DNA from: Torreya grandis
Lineage: Eukaryota > Streptophyta > Pinopsida > Cupressales > Taxaceae
DNA length: 64,000 nucleotides
Assembly (NCBI GenBank): GCA_037957365.1
Contig: JARHVA010000638.1
Span: forward strand, 3,425,001 to 3,489,000
Direction: 5' to 3'
A program made the position numbers and the translations under genes. Shown one piece after another: positions 39,101 to 54,569 of the stretch; position 1 is the first letter of the stretch; each line of letters opens with the position of its first letter. The notes beneath the pieces are model-generated. The model did no database searches and was not told where the DNA came from. It was given only the letters and a program-made list of their open reading frames with translations.

Positions 39101-40500
39101 CTAATAATGATTTTGATATCAACTATATCAAAGGTACGGAAAATAGAGTAGCTGATGCCCTTAGTCATAGGAAGTACATAGCATCTATGGCTACTATCAA
39201 AAGTACTTTCAAGGATTGAGTGATTGAATTCTCACCAAGAGATGATTTAAATGATCATGTAAGGAAAGCATTATTTGAGAATGCTCAAAATCCTAGGTAT
39301 AAAAGATTTAAATTAGAGAGTGATGGTATTTTATGATAAAATAGAAAGATGTATGTGTTAAATCGAGAGAAATTGAGGAGCACAATGCTAAAGCAACTAC
39401 ACAATGCTCCATATTCAGGACAACCAAGAGTAACCAAACTTATAGTAGAGCTAATACCACTCTATTTCTAGAAGGGAATCAAGAAAGATGCAACAAAATT
39501 TGTGTCACATTGTCTGGAATGTCAACAAGTGAAAACTAAACATGTGCATCTAGCTGGATTGTTATATCCACATGACATATTGAAATGGAAGTGGTAGGTG
39601 ATTAGTATGGAATTTATCCAAGGTTATCATTGTCATGAAATATGCATGACATAATCTTGGTAGTAGTTGAAAAACTAAGGTATCTCATTGTATACTAGGA
39701 AATTTGATAGAGATGCACTTACTCTTGCGAAGAGATTCATAAAATAAGTGTATCAGTTGCATGGATTTTTAGAGAATATTATTTTGGATCATGGATCAAA
39801 GATGAATTATAAATTTTAGGTAACTCTAAATTTAGATTTAGGTACACAATAAAACTTTATCACTGTATATCACCTGCAGACTAACTATTAGACTAAGTCA
39901 GTTAATCAGGTGTTAGAGGGTCTTCTTCATATGTATTGCATGGATTAGTAATACAAGTGTAAATATTGTCTTCTGTTAGTTGAGTTTTCTTACAATAACT
40001 CATACCAATTAGATTTGAATACATAACCATTTGAAGCATTATATGGAAGGTGTCAAACACCAACCAGTTGGGATAGGTTGGAAGAAATGGTACTCTTTGG
40101 ACCTGAGATGCTTTCAAATATGGAAGATCAAGTCAGATTAGTCAAGCAGAGATTGGTTGAGGCAAATGATAGACAAAAGAGTTATGTTGATTTGAAGAGA
40201 ACAACTAGGTAATTTATAGTGGGTGATAAAATGTTCTTATGGGTTAAGTCATAGAAGAGTTTGATTAAATTTAGGAAGTTAGTGAGACTTTTATTGAGAT
40301 GTGTGAGACCCTTCAAGGTGTTAGAAGTGGTCAATCCAGTAGTGTATAGGTTTTCATTTCCACCATCCCTAGCTCTATTACATTATGTCTTCCATGTATT
40401 TTATCTAAAAAAGTATATAGTTGATACTTCATATATGTTAGATTGAAATGCTTTATAGATTTTGGATCTTGAGGTGGTCATGGTAGAACCAATCAGAATA
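36200..40500 (+). pseudogene. Ty3/gypsy gag-pol remnant
   Basis: Gag: KLDGTILADRVEAWLMKMEKYFD (36490-36560) and AAYQLAGKSTTWW. Protease: LIDIGDT (near 37390, where DSG would be expected) and SYDVILGAN (near 37595). RT: ...[14 protein letters not shown] (38070), [17 protein letters not shown] (38290) and [11 protein letters not shown] (38390). RNase H: VITDASRDGQGGVLM (38830). Integrase: HCLECQQVK zinc ligands (39510) and a C-terminal GPF-like region, RPFKVLEVVNPVVYRFSFPP then HVFHVFYLKKYI (40300-40420). Stops occur every few dozen codons, often TAG where CAG or TGG is expected. No chromodomain is visible. Confidence 0.87.
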
Positions 40501-40731
40501 ATTGACACTCACAAACTTCATTCATAATAGAGATATATCATAGTGCACGGTCTTGTGGGATCAATGATCTGAGGATAGTGTTACTTGGGAGGACTGTGAT
40601 GAGTTCTACAGGTGACTTCTATATTTGTTTGCTTGGTTTGATGTTTCATGCTATGTTATTTTTTCTATTGAATAATGTTTTTAATTCAGAACTAATGTCT
40701 GAGTAAGTGTTATTGGGATGATGACCAGTTT

Positions 40732-40744
40732 TAGGGGAAAAGGA
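40732..40744 (+). other. Gypsy polypurine tract
   Basis: AGGGGAAAAGGA directly precedes the TGCTACATCCC start of the 3' LTR. Confidence 0.75.
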
Positions 40745-41488
40745 TGCTACATCCCAATTTCTCACTAAACAAAATTACTTGAATATCTATGGATTTTTGT
40801 GGTTGGTAATTTGATTTGGTTATTATTAAATAAACTTTAAGTCATATATTGTTATGAGATAGTTGAATGTTGCCTCGATTACATAATTATATTGCTATGA
40901 GTTTAGATGTATGTTATATTCTTATATTATGATCATGTTGATTTGTTATTACAACAATATTTTGTGATATATCTCATGATGTTATGAGCTAACTACCTTT
41001 TTGTCATGACTTTGATGCAGAAGAGATTCATCCATTAGACCATGATGGAGGGAGAGCATCATTGAAAAGGGTGGCATAGATGGAAGCATTGAAGTATGCT
41101 ATAAGAATGGATAGAACCCATTCACACACCATGTTAGATGTCACTCATTATATGCATAGTTTGAATTGTTAACATTAGTACATTTGTTATGATTGTTTAC
41201 ATTTAGATGATTGATTATGCATGTAAGTTGTACGTTAGTTCACTTTTATGCATGTGTGAAATCAATCTTGTATGATTGCATTATGGATATTATATGTATA
41301 TCTATTGTATAATGTTACCATGTGTTTATGTCATTGTATTCATGATTATTAATATTTTTTAGAAATGTAAATTTAAGTAAATAATAGCTAAAAATACCAT
41401 ATATAGACTAACTCTCATGTCTTTGAAATGTTAGCTAGTTATTTTTATGACATTCAAGAATATCATTATATGGATTAACCGCCTTAAT

Positions 41489-41519
<31 letters not shown>

Positions 41520-44500
41520 ACATAGATAATCTATATGACATAGTAATGACACAACAATTACATTATTATAATATTATTAGGATTGGTATAATAGATGTCC
41601 AAAATACCAATTACTATTGAAAGGAACACAATTGAATTTATATTAGTAATATTATCATTAAGTCATGATAATTGTTAACCTATACCAAGTTAGTGATAAA
41701 TAATATAATTGTGTTATAATTAGCAATTCTAATGGTTTTTTATAATTAGAAAATACAAATAAATAATTATAAAATAAAATGTATAAAGCATCATACTAAG
41801 TATACATACATAGGAAATAAAATGTATAAAGCATCATACTAAGTATATATACATAGGAAATAAAACATATAAAGCAAGGATTAAGGAAATTTGGGAAAAA
41901 ACAATGAGTTTTAGAGAAAAATGTTGAGATTTAAAGGAAGGGTCAGGCCTTAAAGAAAAAAAGAAAAAGTCATGCAATGAAAGAGAAATAAGGGAAGTTG
42001 GTGGCATAGAAGGAGAGGAGGGAAGAGAACAACACAAGTTAGAGAAAGAAAAGAGTAGTGCATAGAGGATATTAAAAGGAGGACGGAATGTAGAAGAAAA
42101 AAGGAGGTTAAAGGGGTTACGATTTTTTCCAGTGGTTATAGGTTAGTTTGTTTTAAATTCACATTGATATCTATATGGAAATATGGTAAGAGGGAACTAA
42201 TAACATTTACAAATTGATAAATAGATAAGATTTTTAGTTCTACACATACAGTCGAATAGGCAAATCACCCTCTTCACACCAAAATGCTGATCTTAACAAT
42301 AAATTCAATGGGATAAATGTATAACCTATCATATTTAGTTAGTGATGGAATTTTGTGTCAAGCATTGTTATTATATAAAGCCATAGATTAGCTTCTAGAA
42401 ATTTTCTAGAAGTTATAGGAATTATATGTTTAAACAACATGTAGAAAAAATATAAACAACATGTTATATTTACTACTATAAGATTTTAGAAGTTTATTAA
42501 CGTAATTCTTACTTATGATGCATGGCACAATAGATGTTACATGTGGCTCACCCTCTAGTATGCAACTTAAATTTTGACTTGAATGGTTAAACATGCTACT
42601 CAAAAGAAATAAGAATTATAACTAAAATTTAGAATACCATGAAATCATTACTGATAATTCTTCTTTTTAAAACCAGTTGATTTAGTTAAGGCATAGAATT
42701 GGGAGATAAATTCATATTTAAAGGAGATTAAAACATAGGATAAATACATAAGGCCACTATTACACCTGAGTCTATAACAATAGTAAATTTAGAAGTATTA
42801 TTTATAGCTAAAATATAAAGATAATAGCCAAATGTAATACCTAAGGGATGGAACAATAGATCACAATGGAAATTAGTTAATTTATTATAAGATATCTTGA
42901 TATATATTGAACTGAGTATATGAAGATTAAATAATGTTATAAACTCTATTAGTGTTTGATGTTGATTTGACTTAAGAAGAGTAGAATATGGATATAAATA
43001 GTCTAATGACTATAACACTTTGTTCATTAATATTTAGGGAATCTTAATATATTATAATAGATTGTCAATGTATTTTGTGAATAGGAAAGTTATAATGATT
43101 GTTGAAATCATATGAAGTCTTTTATTAGATTTATAAATGACCATTGAACTTTATATACAATATTTATATATTGTTGAGTACTTATATGCGAAACATAGTA
43201 TGAACATAGTTAATATATACAAGGGTATATATAAAAAGTATATTTATATATTGAATTAGGTATTCATATAAATATATAACATAAATTGATGTATTGGGTC
43301 ATGTGCATATATTATTAACTGTTAAAAATAAGTCATAGGATCTTAATGGTCAAGAAACTATAGCTAAATGAATATAGTCTCTTAAAACATAGCAAGACAT
43401 ATAAATGAAAGATTATGTTCATACAAGATGTAACTTGGTTTATGAGTTATTTGATTCTGTAAAATTATTATGATTGGTTATTTATAATTGAGTAGTTGTA
43501 GATATAAATAATGAACTATAATATTATTATTCATCATAGAATGTATTATGATCTACTTATGAAAATTAAAAATATGCAGTCCAAATATAGATTATACCCA
43601 ATTGGTATAAACTATATTTGTTATACTTATTATTATTTATGTGATAAATATTATAGTGAAGATTCATTCATACATTTGATGGATTAAATGTATGCATTTT
43701 GATTATTCATGTCTTTAACATATTTTGTACCTATTAATAGGAAGTAATTTGTATGAATCTATTGGTTATATTTATACTAACCAAATATTGTATTGCTGGT
43801 ACTAAGTAGTGAGACAGACTTCACTAGCTTACTAACATCACCAATTTTAGATGAAAGTAATCCAATCAAATGGTGTGTATGAATTTGGCTGATCCTAGAG
43901 ATCAATAACAATTAAAAACTTTAGCCAAAGTAATGTTTAGTTAGACATTGTCATTTCATATGTATGATTTATATGTTTGTGTGATATCATGTTATAACGT
44001 ATTTTATTTATGATACACATCATGTATTAGAAATATTACAGCACATGGGTACTAGCTTGTCTTTTTGGATTCCTACAATGTCATTTTTTACTCATCTATG
44101 AAGGGAGGGATATTCCCCGATAGGAGATTGTGTGGGAGATCGATGGTTCATGGTTGATGTGGAAAAGTGCTCGGATGATGCTCTCCTTCCCCACAACAAT
44201 ACTTCTTTAGAGACTACATTTGAGATTGTCATAGATACTAGAGTTCAAGAAACTCATGCTCCATGGAACCTTGTATCTTATATCTTGTATTATATTTATT
44301 ACTATTAAAACATTATTTCTGATGAAATATAATTATTTATTTATTATACATTGACAAAAGTGGCTTTATGTTTATACCAGTCATGGCTGGACATCTTTAA
44401 TTACTTTCTATATTCAGTTATGCTATTTTCCATCTAATGATAGTGATCAATGATAGATAGATGTTACATGCTTATTTTACAGTTAAGATACTTAGATTTT

Positions 44501-44611
44501 TTATCTGGATCACTAATTAGATTATTGTGGTGAAATATAATGAAAGAATAAATTGATTAAAATTTTAAAAAAATCATGTTATTCTAAGTAGATCTGAGTG
44601 GGGATGTTACA
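40745..44611 (+). repeat. Gypsy 3' LTR, about 3.9 kb
   Basis: Bounded by TGCTACATCCC after the polypurine tract and GGGATGTTACA at the end, the end being confirmed by the matching 5' LTR tail. The length is high for an LTR; because the 5' LTR is missing, a nested insertion within it cannot be excluded. The AT-rich interior has no coding sequence. It includes an (AC)n run at 41489-41514 and a 45-bp direct repeat (AGGAAATAAAATGTATAAAG...) near 41770-41865. Confidence 0.6.
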
Positions 44612-46669
<2,058 letters not shown>

Positions 46670-46670
46670 A

Positions 46671-46677
46671 CTATATA

Positions 46678-46767
<90 letters not shown>
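46671..46767. repeat. (AT)n microsatellite
   Basis: About 97 bp of AT with one ATACAT interruption. Confidence 0.98.
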
Positions 46768-46771
<4 letters not shown>

Positions 46772-46774
46772 CTC

Positions 46775-46910
46775 ATGTTTCCCATCCTATACAGTCGTGT
46801 TATATATATAGTTAAGTTACTTATGTTACCCATTCCATAGAGTCACCCTTATAGTGACTCATGTTACCCATCCCATAGAGTCATGTTACGCATAAACTTA
46901 TAAAGTCATG
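46775..46910. repeat. Short tandem repeat with unit TCATGTTACCCATCCCATAGAG
   Basis: Three to four imperfect copies of CATGTTACCCATCCCATAGAG (near 46775, 46825, 46860), the last one broken. Confidence 0.6.
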
Positions 46911-47435
46911 TCTCTAATCAATCTATAGTGTGACGATAGCTCTATGCATTTAGTTTAGTCATGCTATGTGAAAAAGGACTGCCCAAAGGGCAAGGTGAAC
47001 TATAAAATATAAGTAAGTCTACTCAAAGGGTGAGGTATTGAGGAGGGTAGAGAGAAAACACCTTATGCTTGGTTGGGCTTTACTACCCCTAAGATAAAGA
47101 ATACCAAATGTCGATCCCCTGAATATGACCAAATGATTGATTAATGGGGTCAAGATTCTTATTAAATAGTTGATAGACCAGAGCATTATCTCTTATATAA
47201 TATGGCAACTGATAAACCTTAGAGATACCATACCCACGTAGTTCAAGTTGGCCCGAGTGGGACTAGTGATACAGTCATGGTTATATATATAGGCATGGTA
47301 AAATAAATGGGCATGATTGGGTTGGATAAATAGATACTATATATGGATTAGATGGGGAGACAAATAACTAAATTATACTCTAATTAAATTAGAGATAGTC
47401 ATCTTGTTAAATTAGGGATGATGAAGCAGTGATTT

Positions 47436-48285
47436 GGGATAATGAGGGATGGTGATAGTTAATGATAGAGTGACTAGGGAAAATGATGGAGTGATTACTA
47501 ATGATGAGTGATAGTGAGGGTCATTGAGGGAGTGATTAGGGATGATGAAGGATTAGGAGGGAGTGATTAAGGATGATGAGGGATAATGAAATAATGATTA
47601 GGGATGATGAGGGTCAATGAGGGAGTGATTGGATATGATGATAAAATGATTAGGGATGATGAGGGATGGTGAGGGTCAATGAGGGAGTGATTAGGGATGA
47701 TGAGGGGAAATCAAATAATGATTAGGGGTGGTGAGGAATGGTGATGGTCAATGAGGGAGTGATTAGGGATGATGAGGGATGGTGAAGGTCAATGAGGGAG
47801 TGATTATGGATGATGAGGGAGTGATTAAAGATGATGAGGCATGGTGATGGTCAATAATGGAGTGATTATATATTATGAGAGATGAAGGGGGAGTGATTAG
47901 GGATGATGAGGGATGATGAATGAGTGATTAGGGATGATAGGGGATGATGAAGGTCAATGAGGGAATGATTAGGGATGATGAGGGATGGTGAAGGTCAATG
48001 AGGGAGTGATTAGGGAAATGAGGGATGAGGATGGAGTGATTAATAATTATTAAAGATGGAGTGATTGGGGATGATGAGGGCCAATGGAGTGATTAAGGAT
48101 GATGGGGTATAGTGAGGGATTATGAGGGAGTGACTAGGGATGATGAGGGAATGATTATAGATGATGAGGGATGGTGAAGGTCAATGAGGGAGTGATTATA
48201 GATAATGAGTAATGAGGAAAGAGTAATTAGTGGTGATGAGGGATGAGGAGGAAGTGACTAGGGATGAGGGAGGGATGATTAAAAA
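47436..48285. repeat. Minisatellite, about 41-bp unit, about 20 copies
   Basis: Imperfect repeats of GTGATTAGGGATGATGAGGG followed by ATGGTGAAGGTCAATGAGGG. Many units carry only the first half. The purine-rich strand is the plus strand throughout. No coding meaning is seen. Confidence 0.93.
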
Positions 48286-49995
48286 GTGAAATTAACATAA
48301 AATGGTTTTTTAATGTGTGTAAGTCATCAATATGATCTATGCTACCCCAATCACACCGCTTTATCTTGAGTTAAAAGTGAGTGGTTTGTAAACTTCAATT
48401 TGATAAAACTAGGATTCCTAGAAATACCAAGAAATAATTTAGAAGGCACAAAAACCTAAAAATAACTATATATTTACCAAAAATGGACATTGATTAAAAA
48501 GGGTATGCCCTAAAATCCCTAGGTTCAATACTAAGACCCTAAAAATAGCTAAGTATTGACCATATTATATTTTAAAAAACTATCTTCCATATTGTAAGGC
48601 ATGTAGCTATGAGACCAACTCTAATAGATGCAAAGTGACCCTAATTTCTTATATTTAATATAATAAATTTAAATTATAAGTTTACATTTATATAATAAGA
48701 TAAATTTAAACTTGTATTTAACATTTATTTTAGTAAACCATCTGCACCTTTTAATATATCTTTTTTATAATTTTATGTAATGTAAAGATAACACGTACAC
48801 ATTCCTTTCTAATTACATGAAATAAAGCAGACAACCCATCCAATTTATCTTTTCTACTTTTTAATATAATATGAAAGGAACACACATGTTATATCATGCA
48901 TGTGCTATGTTCATTTTGAATTCAAAAAATCAAACCTTTTGATTTGGAAATGGCTTGGATTTCTGAGCCAAAGGCTTGGACCCGTCAACACACAATTGAA
49001 TCTAATAGTTTTGATAGAAAATAAAGAAATTAAACTTACATCACTAAATACTATATGAATTTCAAAAAGAAAATTCATAAAATTATTACCACAATGACAA
49101 GCACACTCTCTTCTTTCTATATATATGATTTTTATAATTTTTGAACTATTTTAAGGTTTCAATCTATGTTGATTTATAAATATTACTTTTTTAGGCCACT
49201 ACATGCCTCAAATATACATGTCTATATATGCTTTTGTATATTTTTTTGTTGATCCATATGTAAAAAAAAAGATTACAAACTAGGCCTAATTTAATATGCA
49301 TTAAAAAAAAGACTATTTCTCATTTTTTTGAGATAGTTGGGGGTGTCGCATGGCCGACTATCCATTTTTTTTATCAACTTTTAGAATCTATTTATTTGTA
49401 AAATTAATTTCAAAAATATCCATCAAAAAATTATAAAAAATATAAGTTACAAACTAGATGATCTTATCTAAAGTTATACCAAATGGTTTTAAATAGTATT
49501 AAATTATGTTCAATAAATGAGTGGACACACGACTAGTTATCTGCTCTTTTTTCCTAAAAAATAGGAGTTCCTATTGAAATGTCAGATGATTGATTTAGTT
49601 ATACTTAACCATTTAAAAAAATCTAGTGTTTTAAAAACTAGACTCAAAATTTTATAGTTCATGTTCCTACACCGTCCTCAAATTTTGAGTTTAGTCATCT
49701 CAAATTATCTACAAAAGTTTAAATTTCTCAATTTAAAGGAAATGAATGTATATGGGTGGGCCCATTTTTGTCCCCCAACTTTGTGCACTTACCGTTGATT
49801 AAATCATCTAACTTTACCATACTGATAGGTTGGAATTAATTGAATCATCCACCATCACCATATATATATTGTGAGTTTATTAAATTGCTCACACCCACTA
49901 GATCATGCACATATTTAGGTTTCATGATTAAGATAAAACATGCTCAATCAACATGTTATAACTCACCTTTACACCAAGGTTAAGGGCATATGTCC

Positions 49996-49996
<1 letters not shown>
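48286..49996. other. AT-rich spacer, no gene seen
   Basis: No recognised gene or boundary. Confidence 0.5.
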
Positions 49997-49997
<1 letters not shown>

Positions 49998-50051
<54 letters not shown>

Positions 50052-50077
50052 GTGCGCGCGCGCGTGCACACACACAC
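49998..50077. repeat. (CA)n tract merging into CG-rich alternating purine-pyrimidine
   Basis: About 48 bp of CA, then GCACGTGCGCGCGCGCGTGC, then CA again: nearly 80 bp of unbroken purine-pyrimidine alternation. Confidence 0.97.
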
Positions 50078-51949
50078 CTGTAGGTTTAGATTTGTCCTAA
50101 TCTCATATTCAATGCTTCACATTGAGGCATCCTTTCAAATAAAATTTCTCAAAGGGCAAGATAGTTGCATTAACACATAGGTGTACTCCTAATCTTGCAT
50201 TTTCTATTTTCAAGCATTTAAATTATTTCAATTTCAATTTCATATTTCATATTTCATACATTGATTATATATTGTAACATGTTCTTGGTTGTAGGTTAGT
50301 CACCAAAAAAGCACTCAAGTTGGACTCACACAAAGACAAGGTGTGTTTGACATACCCAGGTATACATTTCTTTCCTTTAAACTAGCAATTTCATTACTAG
50401 ATTAAATGAGGGGGAAAATGTAGATACTAAAATCTAACTTATATAGTACCTTAGTCTTGTACACTTGACAAATATTCATTATGGTTGTACCTTTTAGTTA
50501 TAGACCCATCTGTGGTCAAAAAGCTCACGTTCACTATCTCTTAATGCCTAAATTTCTTATATCTTAGTTCAACCATTGTTATTATGATGATGAAGCCTTT
50601 TATGTTGTGCAAAAAACTATAAATTTGATTATTATCCTTCACTTTCAGTTTTAGACTTGTACCTATTTTCCACTTTCTTGGACACTTGTATCCTAGATAG
50701 ACACCTACATCAACGTAAGTGTTTGCCTTCACTAAAAAGTGTCTAGTGCCTAAAAATCATCCAATTTATAAATGAAATGTATCCTAAAAGTTGGCATAAG
50801 TGACTTAGTGAAAGATATTTATAAAAGGGATTGAAATATATACAAGATTAATCCTTATTCATTCCTCACTTAAAAATTTTTGGGAACTCACAAGGTGATA
50901 TACTATCAGGCTCTCAATCAAATATTTAAATGAGAAAACTTTCCCTATTCATCCATATTTATATATCAGTGATAGGAACAATATTCCCATAGGTCTAGAG
51001 CATTGAAAGATTAGTTCATGAGCCATATTTTCCAAGTTATAAGATAGGTCACGATAAGTCTTTGCTTATCACACATTACATCCTTGTACATACACAAGCC
51101 AACACATAGGGGAGAACTATATAAGTCTAAGGCCCTCTTCAAAATACTGACTATGCAGGTAGCACCCATTGACAAAAGTGTCCTTGGAATAACTTGACAC
51201 CATGAACCCACTAACTCATTTTATCCCATGATCACTTCAAAGGTTTGATCATTTGACAAAGAGTGATAACCTATGTGCATAATCTGAACATATTAGAAGA
51301 AATATGACAAAAAAATACAAAAGCCTTAAGTTTGTTGCATCTAGGTCTAGTCAATATTTTGCATAGGACACCTATGATAGGGTTAGACACATGCATCAAC
51401 ACAATTGCCTAGATCCTACGCAAGCATCCAATGGCATAGAAAGAATATTATCGCAATTTGACTACTGTTCTAGGATCACCTTATACTCTTCTTCTAACCT
51501 ATTCCAGATTAGACTTGCATGTGCATAGTAAACCAACTAAGTATCATTGTTTCTTATTTATTGTAATATCTATCAATACCTTTACTTTACAATATTTAAC
51601 AAATCTCAATTGTATAAATTCATAATACCATTTGTCATGCTCATTAGGTTAGTTCACCATCCTTATATAAAATATCATTTAATACCTTTTAACCTTAGAT
51701 ACCACACATCTAAATTTAAAGTTAAGCACAAATTGTGCATTTTTAAAGGGCCTTAGTATGTTGATGTACTCTTCTCATCTTTAATTTTGACATTGTACTT
51801 TATAATTTTGAATAATAAAAAAAATATCAATTTATAATTCATGAAAATAAATTATCACGTATATTATTGGATCAATGGTTCTATTAATGATTACTACAAG
51901 TAATTAGCTATTTTAAATATTAAATTTTTTAGATTCTTTTTATTTATTT
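50078..51949. other. Spacer with an LTR-like start at about 50419
   Basis: At 50406-50418 a purine run (GAGGGGGAAAA) is followed by TGTAGATACTAAAATC, resembling the polypurine tract and LTR start of the gag-only element (GGGGCAAA, TGTAGACACCAAAATC). No partner LTR is seen, so this would be a remnant. The rest shows no gene. Confidence 0.4.
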
Positions 51950-53212
51950 TAAAATTTAAAATATTAATTTTTATATATTCTTTTGAATGTCTTGTTAAAA
52001 ATGGTAAAATATATTTTTATCACAATTTTTTTACATATTAAGTGAAAGTTTTGTGTTCCTCTTTGTTGCAAAATTTGGCTGTTAATTTTTCTGTTAAACA
52101 TATTTTTATCACACTCACTTGCTTTGGCTTTCTTTTCAAAAATCAATTTTTTTAAAGGCATGTGAGACTTTATGTGAGAGTTTTGTGTTCATCTTTCTTT
52201 AAAAATTCACCAATTAGTTTTTCTATTTTTTTAAAAAAGAGACTTTAGCCACTAGTTTTTTTAATTTTTCTCTTGAAAAATGAAGCAGCGTTAGAAGCAT
52301 CTTTGGGTGGAATTTTTTTTATATTTTGCAAAGTTATTTGATATCAAACAATTCAAGTAATTTTTTTTAAAGTAAGATCTTTTTAACTTTTTTTTAATAA
52401 TATTGAAATATTATGAAAAATTATTTATTTATATATTTATATATATGAAATAAATTATTAATACTAAAATTTTTTAAATAAAAATTTGTAAAATTATATT
52501 AATAAAAAAATATTAGACAATTTAATAATAAAAATAAATTGAGTAAAAGTAATAAAATTTGGGGTGGAAAGAAAATTCCCTTAATACAAAAACATTAATT
52601 AATAATAATATTTCTTTGTAAAATTATTCTTTTATCCTACTATTACTATAAAAATGTCAATTTGGAGTTTTTTGAGTCATGTAGCATACCAAATATTTTT
52701 GAGGTCTTTAAGTATGAAAGTTTTGAGTTGAGTTTTCATTTTAGTTATGTTTTATTAAAATTTATATTAAAAAAAATAAAAAAATAAAAAAATAAAAAAA
52801 TAAAAAAAATAAATCAGATTTCTTTGACATTTTATGTGATTCTTGTTTTTGGTATAAGTAATCAATTCCGATTTTAACAAGAAAGTGATTTGTCCATGAA
52901 CTCCACCCCCCTTAATTTTGTGCTACCTATTTTTACCAATTTTGATTGTTGGAGTTCATATACACCCACAAACCTTTGTTTTTGAAGAAAGGCAGTCATT
53001 TGGTCTCTCCAAGGATCACTAATAGACACATTGAGTATAGGTATTTAGATGTTGAAGTCTATAAGGTTCCTACACAATTTCTCTCTTGTTAGGCAAGAAG
53101 AACTCATCACTGTGTAGAGTTGAAATAATTATTTGATTAACCAATAATATATGTAAAAGAAGAAAAATGTCTTATAATAATCAAACAAAAATTACATTTA
53201 AACATAATATTT

Positions 53213-53218
<6 letters not shown>

Positions 53219-53262
<44 letters not shown>

Positions 53263-53335
53263 TCTTAAAACATATATACGTTGTGATTTGAAAACATCGA
53301 TAATATATATTCACTTTTCCTATTCTATCTATCTA

Positions 53336-53404
<69 letters not shown>
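53219..53404. repeat. Two (AT)n microsatellites within unit A
   Basis: AT runs at 53219-53262 and 53340-53404, absent from the matching place in unit B. Confidence 0.97.
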
Positions 53405-53407
<3 letters not shown>

Positions 53408-54076
53408 CTTAAAATTGTTGGTTAAGAGGTAGAGGAAAAATAGAGAAAACAGAGCTGCAACTCTTTTAGAGTTTTCTCAAAACCTAAAACAAATACTCAA
53501 TAAAATAAAATCCTTCTTCCATGCTTGTGCACATACAGAAAAAACAACTATAATGATATATTCTTCTTTTTGATATAGAGCCACAATCCAGACATATATA
53601 AAGAAAATAGAGTATTTCTTATCTGTTGAACTTCTCACTTCAACTCTGAAAAACAGGGCATTACACACATAAGAAAAAAAATAGTGTTGTTGCTGTTTTT
53701 AAAAATAAAATAAAAAATAGGGCATTACATTTTCTACGTAGCACCCTAATTAAAAACATCACAAAGACTAGAAAGAGGACTTGACTGACTGCATTCTGGA
53801 TTTGACAAAAAACATTCTTTTTTAATACGCTAGTGATGGGAGCCCATACATTCATGACAACACCTGCGGAAAATTTAATGAGGAACATGACGGAGCACAG
53901 ACAGGGCAGGTTTTTTTTCAAAAGTCTTCAAAGATTAATTTGAAGTGATGCATGATCAGAACCGCTAGAAGATGAATAGAAAGAGTAAATACGATTGTTG
54001 GGATTACATATCCAACAAAAATATGTATATATTATAATTTGAAAACATCGATAATATATATTCATTTTTCCTATTC
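53268..54076. repeat. Direct repeat of about 56 bp bounding a segment of about 690 bp
   Basis: The block around TTTGAAAACATCGATAATA and the following TATATTCA-TTTTCCTATTC bases occurs at 53268-53325 and again at 54017-54076. Unit B has only one copy. The segment between includes minus-strand phrases with TAATGCCCT twice and, next to the right repeat, an inverted repeat TTGTTGG / CCAACAA (53996-54019). It could be an insertion with partial duplication; no protein is recognised in it. Confidence 0.55.
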
Positions 54077-54569
54077 ACTAATACATGAAATGATCTCTTT
54101 TAAAAAGAGAGTGATCAAAATAATTTTTTTTATGACTTTTCTAAATACAACCTTAGAATTACATATATGAGTTGAATCTTAAAATTATCTCTTCAAAATA
54201 AATTATTTTATAACAATGAAACACAAATCATATTTAAATATAATATTTTATCTCATAAATTAAGATATATTTATATATAATTTTAAAAAAATCTCGAAAA
54301 ATATACACATCCTAATTTGAAAAAAACTATAACGATTAGATAATCCCTCATAATGGCCCGCAATTGGCTATCAACACAGAGGAAAAAATTCTGACCGTAG
54401 TTCAATCATCTTGCCTCTCCAATAAATGATGCTCCATAATTATTTGAACAAATAATTATTCTGGGAAGCGACATGACACCAGATCATCTTGCCAATGCAG
54501 GGATAGATATGGGAATCTTCTCAAAACTTTCTCGCCTCATAGTGGGCCCGAGGGTTAACATGATGAATG

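Larger units (their letters stand above)
36046..44611 (+). mobile_element. Ty3/gypsy retrotransposon, 5'-truncated, long 3' LTR
   Basis: The last about 73 bp of the 5' LTR (36046-36118, ending GGGGATGTTACA) match the end of the 3' LTR (44611). A tRNA-Met-type primer site follows, then a decayed gag-pol, a polypurine tract and a 3' LTR that begins TGCTACATCCC and ends GGGATGTTACA, an 11-bp imperfect inverted terminal repeat. The missing 5' LTR was presumably lost by deletion or by the neighbouring insertion. No target duplication can be checked. The domain order protease-RT-RNase H-integrase marks it as gypsy, not copia. Confidence 0.85.

Noticed and set aside
47436..48285. TTAGGG strings suggesting interstitial telomeric repeat
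   Set aside because: They occur once per 41-bp unit and never in tandem, and the plant telomere unit is TTTAGGG. This is an ordinary minisatellite.
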